A stretch of 64,000 bases of DNA from positions 6,948 through 70,947 of the forward strand of contig QANU01064559.1 in the NCBI GenBank assembly GCA_003254905.1, given 5' to 3'. Every line of letters starts with the position of its first letter. Position 1 is the stretch's first letter. The notes under the pieces were generated by a model. It made no database searches. It was given only the letters and a program-made list of their open reading frames with translations, and was not told the origin of the DNA. Of this stretch, positions 21,904 through 34,965 are shown in pieces. Both the position numbers and the translations under genes were made by a program. Source of the stretch: Nissolia schottii. Taxonomy: Eukaryota > Streptophyta > Magnoliopsida > Fabales > Fabaceae.

Positions 21904-24000
21904 ATAAGGGCTCTATATTTGGAGCATGTATGTTTGAACCAAAGCCTAGTCTTCCTTAGCTTACCTATTTCCACTCCTATAACAAGATTGGTCTTTGTAT
22001 TTGTCTTTCATTAAAATTGGTTATCTTCAATCATTGGATCTGTTTGGTCACTTTCTCTCTTCTATTTGAGCGACACCTTGCTCTTACTTGATCTTTGGAC
22101 AGGAATTCTGCAATTCAGAAACTAATGCTGCACACATTTCTTCCCCCCTCAATAAACTAATGAAGAGTTTAGCATAAACAAAACATTACCAATTGGTACC
22201 TTCAAAAATCAAAATTTTCTTGCATGTCTAATCTGATTAACTTCTATGGTTGGTTAAGTTTATATGCATAATGAAATTGGGTAGGATAACTCAACTAGTA
22301 ACTTGTGCAATTTCGCAATGGGAATTTGCTTATATTATAGAAGGCTTTTTCTTTTTATAGTCAGCATGCTCCTTTTTTTTTCTTCCCCTTCTTATTGTTG
22401 GTCTGAAGAAAGCTTAATAGGCCCCCCGCGTCAAATTGGAGATGTTCTGGGCCAGGGTTGGATCTGGTTAGGAAATTTGGGCCTCAAACAACTTTGTTCA
22501 TGATCTCACTTGGCCCAAAATAAAAACCTTATTTGTAAGTCCCACTTAAATTATTGTAGAGGAAACACAAAAAGTGTAATGTCCATTTAATAGAAAAAAT
22601 TGTGTCAAGGGCCAGCTCGAAATATGCGGTTTTAGTCCATCTTCAACAAATTCACATAACCTCTTGACTTAATTGCAACGGCTCATGTTTCTAACATCTA
22701 AGTAATCTAAGACTGTGTAGGCTACAGTCCTTGTTAACCTACAAATTCTTTTTAACTTAAAAAGTAATGTTATCGGTTATGAAAATGCACATTAACAAGA
22801 AAATATTTTTTTAACTAAAAGGACAAGGTTATATAGGTTATGAAAAATGGTCATTAATAAATAAAAAAAATTTAACTAAAAGCACAATGTTATAAGCTAT
22901 GAAAAATATCTATGAATCAAAATAAACCCTTTTAAATAAAAATATAAGGTTATCGGATATGAAAAATGTCAATTAATTAAAAATTCATTGTTAACTAAAA
23001 GGACAAGGTTATATGTTGAGAGGTTGGTGTGATAAATTGTAGGTTATGCAATGTGTGTCTCAAAGAGAGTCTTGTACATACATAGAAATCTAACCTCTTA
23101 TACTTAGATACACCCATGATTCAATTAGAGCGAGTTCTCTAGTATTCTTTAGGGTAAATAAAATAAAATTCTTATGTGATTATATAGTGTTAGGTTGAAT
23201 ATACTCTAAATGACGCCATGAATAACATTTCAACTTTTGTATAAGAAGATTTATCACTTATAATTAAACTATCATTCATTTGTGCAACCTAAAGTACATT
23301 CAACATGATACTCTATATCCATACAAGTACTACTCGTTTGGGTTACCAAACCCTATTTAGCTAGCTAGAGAAGTTTGATATGATCTATCTAAGACATTAT
23401 GGGTTAATGTACATATATACTTGCATTTTTTGCTATAAAGTGAGTTCTATGATGTGTTGTGAGAGGAGTGATAAAGTGAAGACATAATTTGTATGTTCGA
23501 TGAGCATTTTCCTATGTTCTTGCCTCATAGGACTTGCCAATTATAGATCAACTTTCAGTACATGTATGTATCAAAAATACTATTTGTACACTCTAAAAGT
23601 TGACGCCTTGTGTATGCCACATAGAGAAACAAATATTATAAAACAGATAAACAAAAATTGTCACCAAATATTTATGTGTATACGGGTACACGTGTGTTTA
23701 ATATTATTCATTTATATGTTTGGTAATATTTGTTTATCTGTTTTGTGTCTGCATGGACATGCATGTGTTTAATATTGTTCATTATATGTTTATTTACCTT
23801 TTTTGTTTTATAATGTTTATTTATCTATTTTGTAATATTTGTTTGTCTATAAGCTATACACAAAATATCAATTTTTAAGGTGTACAAATATCAAAACAGA
23901 TTTATGTACCAACAAGAAATTTGAAGTTATCTTTGATCATCTCTAGATATTGTTACTTGCTCACGTGTACTTCAAAATTAACCACACTTAGCTTTTTTTT
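20767..24000. other. Intergenic, AT-rich
   Basis: No gene supported. It contains a (TA)n tract at 21861-21900, a five-copy degenerate tandem repeat (22755-23015, unit about 62 bp with core AACTAAAAGGACAAGGTTAT) and unassigned AT-rich sequence. Confidence 0.6.
22755..23015 (+). repeat. Degenerate minisatellite, about 62-bp unit
   Basis: The unit AACTAAAAGGACAAGGTTAT ... TATGAAAAATG ... ATTAAT recurs about five times (starts near 22755, 22814, 22872, 22935 and 22993), with drift between copies. Confidence 0.7.
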
Positions 24001-24004
24001 GAGT

Positions 24005-24775
24005 TAATGACCAACATGGTCTCTAGAAATGTCATCGGTATCCACTTTGATCCCTAAAAATTTTTTAGTGTCACAGTGGTTGCTATAAAATTTGGACGTT
24101 GTCCACATTAGTCCCTCCGTCCAAAATAGTTGTAACAAATGGTGACGGAGCCCAAAACGACATCGTTTTGGGCACAACTAAAACAACGTCGTATTAGACG
24201 TAGAGACCAAGTTGGGTAAAACGAATTTTTCAAGGACCAAGTTGGGCAAAACAAAATTTTTCAGGGATCAACTTGGACAACCTCGGCCAACTCCCAACAA
24301 CCACATAAGCCTCTTCCTCCTCCCCCGTTGCCTTTGAATTTTGGGATTTTTCTATGAGTTTTGTTATTTTAACTTTTGTTTTGTTGGTTTGATTGAGCAA
24401 GGGTGGTGATTATGAGAGTGCAATAGTGGCGGTGAAATGATGTTAGAGTTGGTGGTGGAGAAAGTGGCGTTGTAGTGGTGGTGGTGGGGTGAGTATGGAG
24501 GTGGTGGTGGAGGAGGAAGAAGAATGAGGTGGATATAAGGAGGTTGTCTAAATTGATTCCCAAAAAAAAATTGTTTTGTCTAACTTGATCGCTGAAAAAA
24601 TTTGTTTTGTCCAACTTGGTCCTTATGTTCAATATGACGTCGTTTTGAGTACTGTCACGACTATTTTGGATGAAGAAATTAATGTAGGTAACGTTTAAAT
24701 TTTATAGGGACCAATGTGACATTAAAAATTTTCAAAAAAACACCAAAAACAATTTCAGAATCAATTTGGATATTT
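24005..24775. mobile_element. Long-TIR non-autonomous element
   Basis: The left arm (24040-24290: TGTCACAGTGG, TATAAAATTTGGACGTT, CCAAAATAG, CCAAGTTGGGCAAAAC) is repeated in inverted order in the right arm (24540-24735: GTTTTGTCCAACTTGG, CTATTTTGGATG, AACGTTTAAATTTTATA, CCAATGTGACA). Arms of over 200 bp around a short unrelated centre suggest a Mutator-like or fold-back derivative. Ends and target duplication were not fixed. Confidence 0.65.
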
Positions 24776-25739
24776 TTTTTTTTTTTTCAAATTGTAAACT
24801 CACATGAATTTATAAGTTGGCTAAGTATAACGAATGATTAATCAACTAAACTTAGCACACATTAACTGGTTGAATCTAGAAGGTGCTTGTTCCCTGTTCC
24901 TTTGCAATGCTAGTAGTTATTAGCTGGCCGGCTTTCTCTCTCTCTATCTCTTTTTTACATCTGTAAAGTTATTTTCTCTTATTGATTATTAATTTATTAT
25001 ATCTCAAAGCTATGATCTTCAAGTTTTTGCTAATTGTATGTTTGTGTTTATATACTAGATGCTTCTGCAGACCAAACCTTAATACTAACTTCACCAGTTG
25101 TACTATGAAATATATTCCCTTAATGATTGGTTTTGCATTTTCAAATCAAAGCATGTACTTTTGTGACTCATAGATCACTTTCCTCTTTTGCATTATTTTA
25201 CATATATTTTTGCTTATTCTCTTTTAAATTGCTCCACACTACAACAACTTCGCTTTCTCTCTTATGTTGCCTTTCATTTGAATCACTTATTCAAATGGCA
25301 TTTCCAACAAGAACAGACAATCATTCTTACTAACAGTAAATCATATATGGGAGTGATTGTGAGGTGAAATCATATTCAATAAATTGAGATGCTACATATT
25401 ACAAGGAAAATGTATTTACCGGATGATTTCTTCTTTTTAATCTACAATGCTAGTATTTGGAGCCTAGTTGACTCTAATTAATCTAACTTGATTCAAATTC
25501 TTTTGGCATTATTTTTTTTATATATATATTATTTATAAAGTTTAATGGTTATGTATTGACAATTTGAATTTTTTTCATATAGTCATTCAATCACAATTCT
25601 TTCATATGCATGACTCTTTAAATGATGGGTAAGAAAGTTAAACATTTTTGCTAATTCACCAAGATGTGATTGGATTTTTACATTGTCTGTCAAGAACCAT
25701 ATCTTCTAAAAGTTTAAGCTGATGGGTAGAGGTAATTGA

Positions 25740-25789
<50 letters not shown>

Positions 25790-28700
25790 TTTAACACGCC
25801 CTCACGTGCAAGAGCTTTTTTAGGTTTGTAGCATGAACAATTTTTAAGAAATGGGGGTCGACAATAAGCAAATTTTAGACCTCTTAGTCATAGAGACTCT
25901 AATACTATGTCAATTCTTAAGATTGTAATAGAGTCTATCATGAGGTCGTTGATGAGCCACCCACATATGTTGAATCCTACAAGTTTCATGCTATAGATGT
26001 CCAATACTTGCTTAGAGATAAGACTTACATAATCTTTATAAGAGTTGGATATCCCTTCTTCTCCCTTGAGCTAACTTTTGGGGTTGAGTTATGTCCACCC
26101 AATTCTGAATGTGATGTCAAAGCCTATTTTAAGATTGTTATTGGGCTTACCTGTAGATGTTTATTCAAAGTCGACGCTCCATAATCATTACTGAGTGTGA
26201 GGAAGTGGGTCAGAGCATCTCTTAGAGATAATACCTAGATAGCTTTCATAAGATTAAATGAACTCTCCTTCCTCAAGCTAACAACTTTTGGAATTGAGTT
26301 AGGTTCACTCAATTTTTAAAATTGTTAGTGCATAACAATTAAAGTTTATTTATAAGACTCAAACTCCAAATTTTTTTTTATTATTTAAAAGAGAATAAGT
26401 TTCAAACCAATTTGAAACATTCAAACATTGGTTTATTGTTATATTTGTTGATTCTTTTGTACTATTACAAAGGTCAAGCCATAAAATAGACACAAGATAA
26501 TTTTTGGATGCATTCAAAATGTTCATCACTGATAATAATAACTAATTCCTTAGTAGTAACTGAATTTACATGAAGTGATAGACTGTTGATTACAAAATAT
26601 TTTTTTCATTTTTATAGGTGATGATCGAATCTTTGACCATATGATTAAGAGACAAAGTAATTTAAACATAGGATAATTTCAGAGGAGCCACCAGATTTTC
26701 ATGATAAATTCATTTCATATATATTAGCATATTACAGCTAGCAAGCTTGGGTGGCAACTCATATATAAACAGCTGTCAAGGTTGGCTTTCAGCAATATCG
26801 TTTTCCTACTTTCTCCTATTAGTTCCCTCACTTTCTTCTCATACTCCACACACAAGTTTATATTGCATGAATCCAATTCCATGCATCACCATCTTCCAAA
26901 GCCAAACTTGGCGGCAAGCCACTTAGCATAAAATTTTTGGCCAGTTTTAATAATTATTAGCTCTTGTAGTTTTCCATGTACATGGAAAAAAAAATAGAAC
27001 TATTCTTTTATATTCACATTCATGCACTCCTTTTCACTCTCCCCAATAATGCAACCTAAATTAAAGAGATTCTTATATGAAAAAAGGGGGAAAATCGTAA
27101 GCTTTATGTCTAAATAAATTAACAATAAAATTCAGCTATGTTTTATTTATTAATGATGGCTTAAATACTCCATATTTCTTAATTTATCTATTTTTTATCA
27201 TTTTTATAATTAAATTCATCGAATTTTGTTATCATTTCATGTTTTATATGAGTAGAATAAACTTTTTATTAGTCAAATCATGGAAATACCTAACTTATAA
27301 GAACTTTAAAGATTTTGCAGACCATTTACGATGTATTTCTCTACAAATAGTGTATTGAAAAGGAGTAATTTATCACATTAGATTATATAATCCATTAATA
27401 TGTCATATTAGACCATAAAATGATAATAAAATTCAATGAATTTAGTTGTAAAAATTATCAAAAATAGATAAATTAAGTAGTATAGAGTATTTACCCCATG
27501 AGGCATTTGAGAAACCACCTTATTTAAAATATAGTCAATTTCACTTTTTTAGTCCAATTAATTTTATTGTAAATGCATCAAAATACGATAGGTTAGATTT
27601 ATATTTATACTTATATTTATATTAAAATTGTTTTTGACCCATAGTATAAGCCTCCTTGGATAAGTCCGGAATTAGATAGAAATTTTTATATAAATATAAT
27701 TTTATTATCTTATACCTATTCATAATAAAGTTAATAAAATTTAATTTTCACTCTTAACACTCACTTTTATTATAATTTAGTCCGAACGTAAGATATTAGA
27801 ATTAAAATTAAAATGGTATGAATTTCTTATAAAGATATCCATAAATAAGAGGCAATGATAGTATTGTAGTAGGTAGCTAGCCATGGATAAGCATGCTCAC
27901 CCGCACCACTAACATTATGAGTATCTATGAATTTTTGTTTTCAAATGCCAACTGTAGCAAATAAAATATTGTCAAAGTTATCCACAATTGATTCATTATT
28001 ACAGCTTGAAAAATTAATATACAACCTTCGGTTAAGCAATTAAGCTACACACCCAAAAAAACAAAAAAGTGTCAAAGTCTCTCGGTTAGGCAACTATGTG
28101 TTCAACTCAAGATAAGACGCATTGATGAAAAATGAATTACATGGAGCGTCCGTGTCCGTGTCCCAATGGCAGAGTCAGATACTACAACCAAAATGACAAA
28201 GTTACATATGGCAGAAATGGTTTCCCAATGGCTATACACTAGTCTAACCAATTACTTTATAAGAAGGAAGAAAAATTATCTGAAGCCTCTCGTATTCTTC
28301 AATCAGATCCACGCACGTAGATTTGCACACTAACGACACAAACTTAATCCTAATAAAGAGCCAGCTGTGAGCATTGACCAATAAAATAAACATAATAAGT
28401 TTCATAGATGAACAAACAACACTCATAAAGTCCGTGAATGAGCATTCTAACCACACCCAAACCATCAAATAACTTACATACCCATTTTTCTTTTTGGGGG
28501 TAAAAAAGACACTAGAAAACACATCTTAAGTCCGAGTATACTCTAGCTAGGCAGATATTAGAACAAGTTAACATGCTAGACCTTCATTGATATCAAAAGG
28601 AAAGTAGTACATATATATAACACTATTCGTTACACGAAAAAACAATCACCAAATCAATAGAAAATCCTTATACTTTGCTTATCCTTGAAAGCCAAGTGGA

Positions 28701-28980
28701 TACTTTGCCCACCAACCAAAATTACACTTTTTTATATTTCCTCTGCCTCTCGATGCTTCCAATCAATATCCCCTTTCTCTGTTCTTTCTCATACTAACAC
28801 AAAAAACTTTCAGATTCAGGCATTCTCTTCCGCGTATGCACCACATCGTAGTGTCCCCACAAGTGTTTATATGCACACATATTCGCATATAATTTATATA
28901 CTACTACTACTACTACTAATAATAATAATATCTACTGTATACTATAATAATTAAGTAGTTGACATGCACCTTGTTTATTC
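24776..28980. other. Intergenic, AT-rich
   Basis: No gene supported. It holds a (TA)n tract at 25747-25786 and a long-arm MITE at 27164-27500. A CTACTA/AATAAT microsatellite lies at about 28900-28930, in the upstream region of the GASA gene. Confidence 0.6.
27164..27500. mobile_element. MITE with about 85-bp inverted arms
   Basis: The left arm (CTTAAATACTCCATA...CTTAATTTATCTATTTTTTATCATTTTT) returns in inverted order at 27405-27500 (AAAAATTATCAAAAATAGATAAATTAAGTAGTATAGAGTATTTAC). The length (about 337 bp) and lack of ORFs fit a MITE. The superfamily is not assigned. Confidence 0.7.
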
Positions 28981-28999
28981 ATAGTGCTCTTTCGTCGAC

Positions 29000-29007
29000 T
29001 ATAAATA
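29000..29007 (+). promoter_or_regulatory. TATA box of the GASA gene
   Basis: TATAAATA lies 84 bp before the ATG at 29091. The same arrangement (TATAAATA about 80 bp upstream) is kept in the broken paralogue at 34095. Confidence 0.7.
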
Positions 29008-29090
29008 CCAACAAGCTCTTCCATTGTTTCTCATTCGTGCATCTCTTGGCAAATCAACTTTAGCAAGCTCTCTCTCCCCCTTTGCTAGCC

Positions 29091-30014
29091 ATGGCTCTCT
29101 CTAAGCTTCTAGTAGCTTCCCTTGTTGCATCTCTTGTCCTCCTTCATCTTGTTGATGCTGATCAATCGGTAATTCAATGATTCATCTTCTACTTAATTAA
29201 TTTCGACATCATATAGTGATACATAAATCATGTGCACCTAGTTTTTTGTTTCTCCCTTTCTTTTAACTAATATTTAAGTCTCTACTAAATTAACTAATTT
29301 ATATACATTCTTTTGAGGAACTGCAGGCACACCAACATACCCAGCAGGGTTCTCTTCTTCAGCAGATAGGTATATATATGCATACATACAATTGCATGTT
29401 TGAATTAACTTATTTTTAACAACTTTTTCTTTATAATGAGTTAATTTGACTTGACACAAATTAATCATAGTTTGTTATTTTCGATGATTTTTTTTGTCTA
29501 AACCACTAGTACCAAGAGTTCTCTTGACCTTAACTAATTTAGACCGAGTCAAGTCAACTTATAATTATAAAAGCTAAACTATTCAAACTCTAGTTTTTTT
29601 TTCACCAGTCAAAGAAAATAAGTGTCAAATAAAGTTCATTAGATATCAATAATTTAAACTCAAAAAACAGAGTTCTTGCAAAAAGAAACTAACTACTTTT
29701 TCATTTTTCAAAATTAATCTTTTACCAAACATGCACTAATTCATTATTTGGGATTAACTAGAAATCAGAACATAAAGTATACATGTATGCGATTAATGAG
29801 TTTAATTAATGAATTTAAAATCATTTTTGCAGATTGTAATGGAGCATGTGCTGCAAGGTGCCGTTTATCATCTCGTCCAAATCTCTGCAACAGAGCTTGT
29901 GGAACCTGCTGCCGACGCTGCAACTGCGTGCCACCTGGCACCGCCGGCAACCAGGAAGTCTGCCCTTGCTACGCAAGCTTGACCACTCATGGCGGCAAAC
30001 GCAAATGTCCTTAA
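29091..30014 (+). CDS. GASA/Snakin gibberellin-regulated cysteine-rich peptide
   Basis: Three exons (29091-29168, 29327-29369, 29833-30014) with GT-AG borders give a 100-residue secreted peptide. Exon 1 is a signal peptide (MALSKLLVASLVASLVLLHL, cleavage likely near VDA). Exon 2 is a short polar linker rich in Gln and His. Exon 3 is the complete GASA domain, with all 12 conserved cysteines in the family spacing: DCNGACAARCRLSS, CNRACGTCCRRCNCVPPGT, EVCPCYASLTTHGGKRKCP. In the family such peptides act in the cell wall or apoplast in growth, stress and antimicrobial defence, and are often hormone-regulated. A degenerate paralogue follows in the same orientation 4.1 kb downstream. The domain call is firm; the particular role is unknown. 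Confidence 0.95.
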
Positions 30015-32459
30015 ATACTAAAATCAAAGAATTCAGCGAGAAATTCTTAGTTGCTTTTCATCCTAAAGAAATGTTTTGATATGTTTTGTTTATTACTTTG
30101 ACAACTTAACGCAGCTGGGTTGTCAAGTAGTGACGGAAACAAAACAGAATTTTTCTCTTGTTTTAAAAAGCAATTAAGAATTTCTCATGCATGTACATGA
30201 CATTATATTCATACCGAATATGTTGTTGGTCTATGATGAGCTCTGGAGAATAATTTCATGGACAAATAAATAAACTCTGTTTTTTTTCAATCCGTGTTGA
30301 ATCATATTGTGTGTGTTTTGGAAGTAGATTCATGTCACAAGATTGATTATCATGTGTTGTCCATTTGTGATAGTCATTTTCCTTTTTATTTTTGTATTTA
30401 ATGTACCTATGTTGTATGGTGGTTTCATTTGTATTTGCATTAATAATAATAAGAAAGAGTTTATCATATAATAATGTTTTATCTTATTTATTTCTATCTC
30501 TTCTATGACTTTTCTTGTTTGTACATATCAACGATTTTATCGTCATTCTTTATTTACAAGTAGTCAAGAACCATCTTTCATGTTAAACATGGTGGGTGAC
30601 AACAGAGAAATCAAGAAAATAAGTATTTTATTATTTATAATGTGTTCATAAAGTATAAAAATAATACGTCTATTTATAGATTAAAAATAACATAGAGATA
30701 AACTTAATAGATAAGATAGATATCTTAACAAATAAATATTCTAACAGATAAACTTAAATTAATTTAAGATAAAATAAGATATAATAATATTTTAATTCAT
30801 TTTTAATATCTAAAAAAAACGTAAAAATAATTAAATAATTTTACATCTCAAAACTTTTTTTCATGCAAAAAGTTCTTTTTAACTTGAATCGTGAACGATA
30901 TTTTAAAAATCGGGATTTTGATAAAGATCAAACTCAGTTTGCTATCTAATTACAAAGATATGATTATCATTTTTTTTTAGAAAAAAATATGTGTTTATCA
31001 TTATATGTAATAAGAAGTGAATACACAAAGATTTTATCAGGCTGATAGCTAGTTAGCTTGTCTTGTTTTTGGGCGTTTTGCCTCGTCTAGTATAAAATTG
31101 AAAAAAAAATATATCATTGGATGGAATATATTTTACTTTGCTGGTAAAATCTCAAATCCAATTCAAATAGTGTGTAAATTAGAATCTTATAATAAAACGA
31201 ACCTTGTAAGAATGTAAAAGAGGCAAACTCTCATCCCATTTAAATCTTTCTGAAATGATTTTTATAACTATAATTCAACTAAAGTGTATTCAATATTAAT
31301 TTTATAATTAAAATAAATATTAAATAATATAAATATTTTTTCTTACTCGGATAATGTTCCTTGAATTCATCATACGTGGCAAGACATTGGTCTTTGTCCT
31401 ATTGCTTATTGTTCACTCACACGTGCGTGTATACCAACCAAACTTCTATGTATACTTCAGATTTTTTTTTTCTGTTATGTCACTTTAGTTTATGCGCACA
31501 AGAGAATTTAGTACTACATGTTCAAAGTGATCCAGCTCAAGGTGTCTTTTCTTACGTTAACTATATTTATTTTAATTTATTTTATTATGACTTTTCCTTT
31601 CTCTTAATAATCTTTTTTTGAATTTTAAGTTTTTATCATTTTTAATCTTTCTTTACTTTTCTCTCAATTTTTTTTTACTTACCATATTCTATAATTATTC
31701 AAATTTCTTAAAATTGAATTAATAACTATTTTCTAAAATAAAATCAATAGTAATAAACATTTTTTTATATCCTTAAAATCTCATCAAAAGTGATGAAATG
31801 AAAATAATATTATTTTATTTATATATATAATACTAGAAAAATATATAAGTATTATTATAAAAAATTTAATCAAATACTAATATTTTTTATTTTTCACTTA
31901 TTGAAAATTTATTCGTTATGTAGAAATTAGTATAATAAAATTTAATGTATATATATATATGTGCAATGCACGTGCAATACACGAGAGAAAATAATCGGTT
32001 ATGCATATGAATTATAAATATAAAATTTAATCTAGGAAGAGTATTAAGCTATGAGAAACTAATTATAATTTAAATATAAATAATACTTTTATTTAACAGA
32101 TATATTTTGTGTACGTTTGTATAGCCCACGTGCAGCCACTTCTCAATTTCCCATCACTGCTAACACAAAATTACTTTTACCAATTATTTTCCATAAGAAT
32201 TATGAACTGTTAACAATTTATTTTAATTAACACAATGTCATATATTAACCATTATTCTTGAAACTCGAGCGTTTAGGTATATAAGCCATCTTGAGGGTGA
32301 GTAAGACCTACGCAAGTTATGGTTCTCAACATTACTAAGCCCACACAATTAGAATTTCATTATTTTATTTATTTATTTTTACTTGAAGAATTTCATGATG
32401 GTTACTTCAACCTTAGCCTGATCTATCAATGATAATATATATATATATATATATATATA

Positions 32460-32569
32460 NNNNNNNNNNNNNNNNNNNNNNNNNNNNNNNNNNNNNNNNN
32501 NNNNNNNNNNNNNNNNNNNNNNNNNNNNNNNNNNNNNNNNNNNNNNNNNNNNNNNNNNNNNNNNNNNNN
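32460..32569. other. Assembly gap of n
   Basis: 110 undetermined bases between a TA microsatellite and a T-run; the gap probably reflects failure to resolve the low-complexity tract. Confidence 0.98.
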
Positions 32570-33312
32570 TTTTTTTTTTAATAAACTACAAGTATTCATA
32601 ATTCACTCAAATTTAATTAATCTTACTCAAATCAGATGAATTTATAATATGATAAAACTCTCATAGTAGTTATTATTAATTAATTTTTATTTTATTTTAC
32701 AAGACTTAAACTCAAGAATAAAATAGATGTGAAACTATTTAAATTAACTTAGCGTAATTGAACTTCAATATTCTTCATTTTAAGTCGGGTTAAAGTAAAT
32801 GTTTTTTTTAGTCAGTAGTAATAAAAAAAAATTGAATGGAAGAAGTTATCTCATTAATTAATGTATTTGGTGAATACATAAATTGGGCAGATATATTTCT
32901 AAAACATATAAAAATTAAATAGTTAAATTAAAACAAAGAGTGTAGTATTGAAAAAGATATTAGTGTTGCTCCAAATTAAGGCAAAGGAACAAATGACCGC
33001 CAAGCAATCCAAATTCCAGAGAAAGAATTCTGTCACCAAAAATACTCTCACACTCATCTTTTCAAATATATATTCTGCTGTTAGATATGATCATAGTGTC
33101 TCAAAACATTCGACATTAAATTAATAAATTGGAAAAGTCACAAATATAAGGCTAGATAAATGATACAAACCTCATTAATTTCTTAACTAATTATAATAAT
33201 TGAATTCAAAAAGACAAATTATAATAGGTTTATTATTTATTTATCTTAAATAAAAAATGTGAACAAATGTATGAAAAACAAAAGGCACTTTATTGCCATG
33301 AATCATAGATCG

Positions 33313-33710
33313 CCACAAGAAAACGCTAAATTAGTGGCAGTTGTTTCCCGACAGCTTCTAGAACCGTTGGGAAATTTCTGATTCTACTACAATTTTCTAT
33401 TGACAGCCGCAAATCATGTTATTTTAAGTGGTCTGGGTTTCAATCGGAGGCGGTTTTAGGTTTGCGGCGATTTTGGTAAGTGAAACCACTGCGGATATGC
33501 AATTTTTTTCCCCCAAAAATAAAACACCAAACTTTTAGCGACAGTTTTCAAACCGCCACAAATCAGATTTTGCAGTTATTCCCGCGGTCATTTGAAACCA
33601 CTTCAAAATTGTTTAACAATGAATGTTCAGCCAACAGTTTTACAAAGTGACGGAAAAATGCTTTCTGGTGATTACAAACCGCCACTAAAGGTGACTTTTT
33701 CTTTGTAGTA
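33313..33710. mobile_element. Degenerate CACTA-like MITE
   Basis: The left end reads CCACAAGAAAACGCTAAA and the right end TTTTTCTTTGTAGTA, that is slightly mutated CACTACAAGAAAA termini. Subterminal CGCCACTAAA / TTAGTGGC repeats lie in both orientations throughout, as usual for CACTA elements. About 400 bp, no ORF. Confidence 0.6.
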
Positions 33711-34010
33711 TATTTTATTCTCGAACTTTTAAAAATATGCAAATTGAGTAAATTGACCTAAAAAACAAAGCCACCCTTAAAAGCTCCAATCCCATGAGAA
33801 GAAAGAGGGGGAATAAAAAGAGGTTGATTTGATCATTTTAGACTAAAATGCACAATTTCAAAATATTAGGTATTATTCAAATCCAAATTAATTTTCTCTT
33901 GATGGCAACACATTTCTTCTGTCCAAATGGTCACATGCACCTGCCATCTTTAATTTGGAATTAATGATTGTAGCATTCTCTTTCACATTTAATTCTTAGA
34001 GGTTTTGGGG

Positions 34011-34018
34011 TTATAAAT
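34011..34018 (+). promoter_or_regulatory. TATA box of the broken GASA paralogue
   Basis: TTATAAAT lies 84 bp before the ATG at 34095, the same spacing as in the intact paralogue. Confidence 0.6.
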
Positions 34019-34250
34019 ACAACATTTTCCCCTCTTCACTACTACAAAGTCCTTAAGCCTTATCAAGAAACAAAATCTCCCATCTCTACAAACCATGGCC
34101 ATGATCTCCAAGACTACGTTTGCCACAAATCCTTATCATTTTTCACCAAGTTGAGTCAGATATAATGGTAAGTACTAATAACCTTGTCAATATTTTCTGT
34201 TAATTTATTAAATATCATTTTAGTTTTTTTCCCTTTCAAACACTTGCCTC

Positions 34251-34595
34251 CAGGGGCAGAGTTAGGCCCTTGTTGACAGGGGAGCCAACACTTCAACGTG
34301 GTTGTTTTTTAATATTTTTTTTTCCTTAATCAAGTTATTTAAATTAAAATTCTAAAGACCCATTATTATAGATGTCATTGCAATATAATTATTTAAAATA
34401 ATGAGTACATAGAATTAGAGGCTATGTATTCTTAAAAGTTTGTTATAATCTAAATAAATATATGGTTTTCATTTTGTATGATATCTAATTAATTTTAATC
34501 GAAATACTTTTGAGTTAAAGAAGCATTCTACCTTTAATTAACTTGATTATGGCTGGCTAATTGACACACCTACTTATAATGACGGTCCGCCCCTG
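34251..34595. mobile_element. hAT-type MITE in intron 1 of the broken GASA gene
   Basis: The 345-bp element starts CAGGGGCAGA and ends TCCGCCCCTG (imperfect terminal inverted repeat). It is flanked by CTTGCCTC on both sides (34243-34250, 34596-34603), an exact 8-bp target duplication as made by hAT transposases. No ORF. Confidence 0.92.
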
Positions 34596-34965
34596 CTTGC
34601 CTCCAATTAATCTCAATCATATATACATTTTTAGTTTCATACTATTGGTTTGTGTGTGCATGCCTCCATATTTAATAATGTTTCACTTTATTTAGATGAT
34701 CAACAATATGGTGCAGAGCCCGAGTCCCAGCCTGCCCCATCATATCAACGTTTGGTATGAATTCCTTAATTTGAATATTTGAAGACATTAAATGAAAACA
34801 AGAAATGAATATATGTCACTTTTAACTTAATGTGTTTGAATGTAATTAGATTGTGATGGTGCATGCGCCGAGAGGTGCCAGTTATCATCAAGGCCACGAC
34901 TGTGTCAACCAGCGTGCAGGACGTGTTGCCAGCGGCGCAATTGTGTGCCGTCAGGAACTTCCGGT

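Larger units (their letters stand above)
30015..34010. other. Intergenic between the two GASA copies
   Basis: AT-rich. It contains a (TA)n tract running into an n-run (32460-32569) and a CACTA-like MITE (33313-33710). No gene supported. Confidence 0.6.

Noticed and set aside
26700-26990. Possible miRNA precursor
   Set aside because: No known miRNA sequence and no adequate fold-back was found by eye.
29765-30079. Three other frames across GASA exon 3
   Set aside because: Shadows of the true exon; only the frame with 12 cysteines in GASA spacing matches a family.
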